Source: Pigmentiphaga sp. H8 (GTDB lineage: Bacteria; Pseudomonadota; Gammaproteobacteria; Burkholderiales; Burkholderiaceae_B). Taken from it: 64,000 nucleotides of DNA. Shown here in pieces: positions 59,966 through 64,000 of this stretch; the stretch's first letter is position 1; each line of letters begins with the position of its first letter. The stretch covers positions 5,208,001 to 5,272,000 of the forward strand of contig NZ_CP033966.1 of NCBI RefSeq assembly GCF_003854895.1, in the 5' to 3' direction. Below the pieces are notes generated by a model, which was given only the letters and a program-made list of their open reading frames with translations, was not told the DNA's origin and did not search any database. The position numbers and the translations under genes are program-made.

Positions 59966-60598
59966 TCACGGGTTCCACCGCACGAAATTCTGGTAGATAC
60001 GCAGGCCCGCCCCCGCGCTTTTCTCAGGGTGAAACTGAGTTGCGAAGATGTTATCTCTGGCTACCGCGCAGGTAAAGGCGACCCCGTAATCGGATTGACC
60101 GGCAATTACCCCTAGATCGGCAGGCGCCACATAGTAGCTGTGCACGAAGTAGAAATAGGTATCATCGGCCACGCCGTCCCATAAGGGATGGGACAAGGTC
60201 TGCCGCACGCGGTTCCAGCCCATGTGGGGCACCTTCAGCCGCTCGGGCCCCTCGAAGGCCGGGCCGGCGAAGCGCACGACCTGTCCGTCGAAGATGCCCA
60301 GGCCGTCGGCCGGCCCTTCCTCGCTGCGCTGGAACAGCATCTGCTCGCCCACGCACACGCCCAGCAGGGGCTTGCTGCGGGAAGCTTCGACTACCGCCTC
60401 GCGCAGGCCGGTTTCCTCGAGGTAGCGCATGCAGTCGGGCATGGCGCCCTGCCCCGGGAACACGACCCGGTCGGCCGCTCGCACGCCGGCCGCATCGCTG
60501 CAGATGCGCACCTCGGCCTCGGGCGCGACGTGTTCGAGCGCCCGGGCGACCGAGCGCAGGTTGCCCATGCCGTAGTCGACGATGGCAATGCGCGTCAT
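59966..60598 (-). CDS. hisH: Imidazole glycerol phosphate synthase, glutaminase subunit
   Basis: The protein has 210 residues and is a class I glutamine amidotransferase. The nucleophile Cys is in LLGVCVGEQMLFQRSEEG near residue 82; the His-Glu pair is in FATQFHPEKS near 190. The motif differs a little from the common GICLGMQ. It starts next to the hisB stop codon and is followed by hisA after 81 bp. Confidence 0.96.
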   Translation of the reverse strand: MTRIAIVDYGMGNLRSVARALEHVAPEAEVRICSDAAGVRAADRVVFPGQGAMPDCMRYLEETGLREAVVEASRSKPLLGVCVGEQMLFQRSEEGPADGLGIFDGQVVRFAGPAFEGPERLKVPHMGWNRVRQTLSHPLWDGVADDTYFYFVHSYYVAPADLGVIAGQSDYGVAFTCAVARDNIFATQFHPEKSAGAGLRIYQNFVRWNP

Positions 60599-61186
60599 CT
60601 AGAGCACTCCCTTGGTCGACGGCACAGTGCCGCCGGCGCGCGGGTCGACTTCCAGCGCCATGCGCAGCGCCCGGCCGAAGGCCTTGAACACCGTCTCGCA
60701 CTGGTGGTGGGCGTTGGCGCCCCGCAGATTGTCGATGTGCAGCGTCACCAGGGCATGGTTGACGAAGCCCTGGAAGAATTCGCGCGTCAGGTCGACATCG
60801 AACTGGCCGATCATGGCCCGGGTGAAGGGAACGTGGAATTCCAGGCCCGGACGGCCCGAGAAATCCACCACCACGCGCGAGAGCGCCTCGTCCAGCGGCA
60901 CATAGGCATGGCCGTAGCGGCGGATGCCGGCCTTGTTGCCGGCCGCCTTGGCCACCGCCTGGCCGAGCGTGATGCCGACGTCCTCGACCGTGTGGTGGGC
61001 GTCGATGTGCAGATCGCCGTCGGCCACGACGTCGATGTCGATCAGGCCATGGCGCACGATCTGGTCGAGCATGTGGTCCAGGAACGGCACGCCGGTCTGC
61101 AGGTTCTGCTTGCCGGTGCCGTCGAGGTTGACGACCGCGCGGATGCGCGTTTCGTTGGTGTTGCGGGTGATCTCGGCGGTACGCAT
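60599..61186 (-). CDS. hisB: Imidazoleglycerol-phosphate dehydratase
   Basis: The protein has 195 residues and is the monofunctional type (no histidinol-phosphatase domain). Mn-binding motifs are LDHMLDQIVRHG, HIDAHHTVEDVGI and AHHQCETVFKAFGRALR. It follows hisD by only 38 bp, leaving no space for hisC, which lies here in many related genomes. Confidence 0.96.
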   Translation of the reverse strand: MRTAEITRNTNETRIRAVVNLDGTGKQNLQTGVPFLDHMLDQIVRHGLIDIDVVADGDLHIDAHHTVEDVGITLGQAVAKAAGNKAGIRRYGHAYVPLDEALSRVVVDFSGRPGLEFHVPFTRAMIGQFDVDLTREFFQGFVNHALVTLHIDNLRGANAHHQCETVFKAFGRALRMALEVDPRAGGTVPSTKGVL

Positions 61187-61224
61187 GATCGGTTCCGGAT
61201 GGTCGGGTTGAATGGGCGGCGGCG

Positions 61225-62538
61225 TCACGAGGCGCTGCCGTCGTCCAGGCGGTATTCGGCGCTGCGCGCGTGCGCCTGCAGCCCTTCGCCGTAGGCCAGG
61301 GTGGCGGCGACGCGGCCCAGGGTACGCGCGCCGGCGCCCGAGACCTTGATCAGGCTCGATCGCTTCTGGAAATCGTACACGCCCAGCGGCGACGAGAACC
61401 GCGCGGTGCGCGAGGTCGGCAGCACGTGGTTGGGGCCGGCGCAGTAGTCGCCCAGCGACTCCGAGCTGTGCGTGCCCATGAAGATCGCGCCGGCGTGGCG
61501 GATCAGGTCGGCCCAGCGCTCGGGCTCGGCGGTGGAGATTTCCAGGTGCTCGGGCGCGATGTCGTTGGCGATGGCGCAGGCCTCTTCCAGGTCGCGCACC
61601 AGGATCAGCGCGCCGCGGTTGGCCAGGCTGGTGCGGATGATGTCCGCGCGCGGCATCGTGGGCAGCAGCCGGGCGATGGCGGCCTCGACCTGCTCGATGT
61701 AGCCGGCGTCGGGGCACAGCAGGATGGCCTGGGCCAGCTCGTCGTGCTCGGCCTGCGAGAAGAGATCCATGGCGATCCAGTCGGCCGGCGTCCTGCCGTC
61801 GCAGATGACCAGGATCTCGCTGGGGCCGGCGATCATGTCTATGCCCACCGTGCCGTACACGCGCCGCTTGGCGGCGGCGACATAGGCGTTGCCGGGCCCG
61901 ACGATCTTGTCGACCGGAGCGATGGACGGCGTGCCGTAGGCCAGCGCGCCCACCGCCTGCGCGCCGCCGATGGCGATCGCGCGGTCGACGCCGGCGATGG
62001 CGGCGGCGGCCAGCACCATGGGATTGCGCACGCCGTCGGGCGTGGGCGTGACCATGACGACTTCGGCCACGCCGGCCACCTTGGCCGGGATGGCATTCAT
62101 CAGCAGCGACGACGGGTAGGCCGCCTTGCCGCCGGGCACGTACAGGCCCACGCGGTCGAGCGGGGTGACCTTCTGCCCCAGCACGGTGCCGTCGGGCTCG
62201 GTATAGGTCCAGGTCTCGGCCCGCTGGCGCTCGTGGTAGACCCGGATGCGGTCGGCGGCGGCTTCCAGCGCGGCGCGCTGCTCGCGCGGCAGCGCCTCCA
62301 GGGCCGCGACCCAGTCGGCGCGGGGGATGTCCAGTTCGCGGATGGACGCGGCCTGGACGCGGTCGAAGCGGCGGGTGTATTCCAGCACCGCGCCGTCGCC
62401 GCGGGTGCGGACGTCCAGCAGGATGTCGGCCACGGCGCGTTCGATGGACGCGTCCTCGGACGCTTCGAAGGCCAGCAGCGCGTGCAGGCGGGTTCGGAAG
62501 TCGTCGCTACGGGTATCGAGTCGGTTGATGAGGGACAT
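61225..62538 (-). CDS. hisD: Histidinol dehydrogenase
   Basis: The protein has 437 residues. It oxidises histidinol to histidine (last two steps) with zinc and NAD. Motifs GQKVTPLDRVGLYVPGGKAA, GPSEILVICD, FSQAEHDELAQAILL and the C-terminal THSSESLGDYCAGPNHVLPT are present. It begins 133 bp after hisG. The intervening sequence has no gene. Confidence 0.97.
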   Translation of the reverse strand: MSLINRLDTRSDDFRTRLHALLAFEASEDASIERAVADILLDVRTRGDGAVLEYTRRFDRVQAASIRELDIPRADWVAALEALPREQRAALEAAADRIRVYHERQRAETWTYTEPDGTVLGQKVTPLDRVGLYVPGGKAAYPSSLLMNAIPAKVAGVAEVVMVTPTPDGVRNPMVLAAAAIAGVDRAIAIGGAQAVGALAYGTPSIAPVDKIVGPGNAYVAAAKRRVYGTVGIDMIAGPSEILVICDGRTPADWIAMDLFSQAEHDELAQAILLCPDAGYIEQVEAAIARLLPTMPRADIIRTSLANRGALILVRDLEEACAIANDIAPEHLEISTAEPERWADLIRHAGAIFMGTHSSESLGDYCAGPNHVLPTSRTARFSSPLGVYDFQKRSSLIKVSGAGARTLGRVAATLAYGEGLQAHARSAEYRLDDGSAS

Positions 62539-62671
62539 ACGCTAGCTCTGCAAAATCGGTTTCCGGAAGGCAGCCCTGCCCCGCGCCGGCGGCGCGTGGC
62601 GATGGACGATGCAGCCTCTGCATGGCGCGGCGGGCTGGCCGCGCGGCGAGCGCTCCGCGGATGCCGCCAGG

Positions 62672-63361
62672 TCAGGCCGGCATGGCCAGGCTGGCGCGCG
62701 CGAAGGCGTCGATCAGAGGCTGCAACCGGTGTCGCCGGGTCTTCAGGGCCGCCTGGTTGACCACCAGGCGAGACGATATGTCCATGATATCTTCGACCGC
62801 GACCAGGTTGTTGGCCCGCAATGTCCCACCGGTGGACACCAGGTCGACGATCACGTCGGCCAGCCCCACCAGCGGCGCGAGCTCCATCGACCCGTACAGC
62901 TTGATCAGGTCGACGTGCACCCCTTTCGCGGCGAAATGCTCGCGCGCGGCCTGCACGTACTTGGTCGCCACGCGCAGGCGGGCGCCCTGGCGCACCGCGC
63001 TGGCGTAGTCGAAGCCCTCGGGCACGGCCACGCACAGCCGGCACTTGCCGATGCGCAGGTCCACGGGCTGGTACAGGCCGCCCGGATGCTGGGCCGCATG
63101 CTCGATCAACACGTCCTTGCCGGCCACCCCCAGGTCGGCGGCGCCGTACTGGACATAGGTGGGGACATCCGAGGCACGCACAATGATGATGCGCACGCCG
63201 GGGTCGCTGGTCGGCAGGATGAGCTTGCGGGACTTCTCCGGGTCCTCGACCACCGTGATGCCGGCCTCGGCCAGCAGGGGCATGGTCTCGGTGAAGATGC
63301 GGCCCTTGGACAGCGCCAGCGTGATAGGCGTGTTCGGGTCGGCCGGGGCGAAGGCGCTCAT
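62672..63361 (-). CDS. hisG: ATP phosphoribosyltransferase, short form
   Basis: The protein has 229 residues, the short HisG form lacking the C-terminal regulatory domain. In organisms with this form a HisZ protein is needed for activity and feedback control; hisZ is not in the window. The motifs ALSKGRIFTETMPLL, ADLGVAGKDVL and the PRPP loop region DIVDLVSTGGTLRANNL-like segment are present. It overlaps murA by ATGA. Confidence 0.96.
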   Translation of the reverse strand: MSAFAPADPNTPITLALSKGRIFTETMPLLAEAGITVVEDPEKSRKLILPTSDPGVRIIIVRASDVPTYVQYGAADLGVAGKDVLIEHAAQHPGGLYQPVDLRIGKCRLCVAVPEGFDYASAVRQGARLRVATKYVQAAREHFAAKGVHVDLIKLYGSMELAPLVGLADVIVDLVSTGGTLRANNLVAVEDIMDISSRLVVNQAALKTRRHRLQPLIDAFARASLAMPA

Positions 63362-64000
63362 CGTGCCTGCCCTCCGGACCCGCCCACGCGGCGGATATCG
63401 GCGCCCAGCTGCAGCAGCTTGCGCTCCATCTGCTCGTAGCCGCGGTCCAGGTGATAGATGCGGTCGATCGTGGTCTGGCCGTCGGCGACCAGGCCGGCGA
63501 TGACCAGGCTGGCCGAGGCGCGCAGGTCGGTCGCCATGACGGTGGCGCCCGACAGCCCCGCCACGCCCTTGACCACGGCGGTGTGGCCGTCGATCTCGAT
63601 GTCCGCTCCCAGCCGGCGCAGTTCCTGCACGTGCATGTAGCGGTTCTCGAAGATGGTCTCGGTGATGACCGCGGTTCCTTCCGCGATGGCATTCAGGGCC
63701 ATCAGCTGAGCCTGCATGTCGGTCGCGAAGCCGGGATATTCCAGGGTGCGGAAGCCCACCGCGCGCGGCCGGCCATTCATGCCCGCCTCGATCCAGTCGG
63801 GGCCGCACTCGATGGCCAGTCCGGCCTCGGCCAGCTTGTCCAGCGTGGCGCCCATGCTGGCCGGATCGGCGTTGCGCAGCACGACCTTTCCGCCCGCCGC
63901 GCCCACCGCGCACAGGAAGGTGCCGGCTTCGATGCGGTCCGGCATGACGCGGTGGGTGGCGCCGTGCAGCCGGGACACGCCCTCGATCACGATCCGGTCC
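63358..64000 (-). CDS. murA: UDP-N-acetylglucosamine 1-carboxyvinyltransferase, C-terminal part
   Basis: This is the 3' half of murA; its start lies beyond the window. About 214 residues are seen, with VMPDRIEAGTFLCAVGAAGG, then GFATDMQAQLMALNAIAEGT and RLGADIEIDGHTAVVKGV, all typical of the EPSP-synthase fold. MurA makes the first committed step of peptidoglycan synthesis. It overlaps hisG, as is common in betaproteobacteria. Confidence 0.97.
   Translation of the reverse strand, partial: DRIVIEGVSRLHGATHRVMPDRIEAGTFLCAVGAAGGKVVLRNADPASMGATLDKLAEAGLAIECGPDWIEAGMNGRPRAVGFRTLEYPGFATDMQAQLMALNAIAEGTAVITETIFENRYMHVQELRRLGADIEIDGHTAVVKGVAGLSGATVMATDLRASASLVIAGLVADGQTTIDRIYHLDRGYEQMERKLLQLGADIRRVGGSGGQAR

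Overview
The window is high-GC DNA with gene neighbourhoods typical of a betaproteobacterium of the Alcaligenaceae (Bordetella/Achromobacter-like). Pointers to this are the murA-hisG-hisD-hisB-hisH-hisA-hisF-hisI-hisE-HIT-tatABC run, the htrA/nif3/petABC/sspA/sspB block, two Bug-type (tripartite tricarboxylate) solute receptors next to catabolic genes, and a second infA gene beside a cold-shock gene. The genus is an inference; no 16S gene is present.

Layout. 0-5 kb: an SDR tail, a LysR regulator, then divergent norR and hmp, a nitric-oxide detoxification pair with three NorR-box palindromes and a sigma-54 promoter between them. 4.1-14.2 kb: two catabolic clusters. One is LysR / amidohydrolase / carboxymuconolactone-decarboxylase-like / SDR / SMP-30 lactonase / Bug receptor. 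The other is IclR / Bug / two enoyl-CoA hydratases / CoA-transferase III. 14.2-20.8 kb: a small secreted protein, a brnA antitoxin behind a broken brnT, a DUF1800-DUF1501 pair, an MFS transporter, infA, a cold-shock gene, and a HigA-like antitoxin whose toxin is reduced to 26 codons.

20.8-26.8 kb is a decayed lower-GC island. It holds fragments of tRNA-like sequence, two broken copies of one small gene, a HEPN-like protein, a Schlafen AlbA_2-domain protein and several small orphans. 26.8-37.1 kb is a discrete 10.3-kb integrative element in tRNA-Thr(TGT), bounded by a perfect 46-bp direct repeat. It carries an integrase, an RHH-like regulator, an AlpA-type regulator, a chain of overlapping small genes, a winged-helix protein whose gene contains phased iteron-like repeats, and a very reduced virion module: Nu1-like small terminase, HK97-type capsid, prohead protease and tape-measure protein. 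I see no portal, large terminase, connector or tail-tube gene. It looks like a phage satellite or a reduced prophage and is the most interesting object in the window.

37.1-64 kb is again core-like chromosome: a rhodanese, a TauD / sulfonate-type ABC / MFS operon, sspA-sspB, the cytochrome bc1 operon (petABC), mscL, Nif3, a DegS-like protease, a branched-chain amino-acid ABC system with a fused LivM-LivG protein, tatABC and the histidine operon reading from murA to hisE. hisC is not in the his operon. Four copies of a GC-rich palindromic intergenic repeat lie in this half, one of which supplies the 3' end of hisA.
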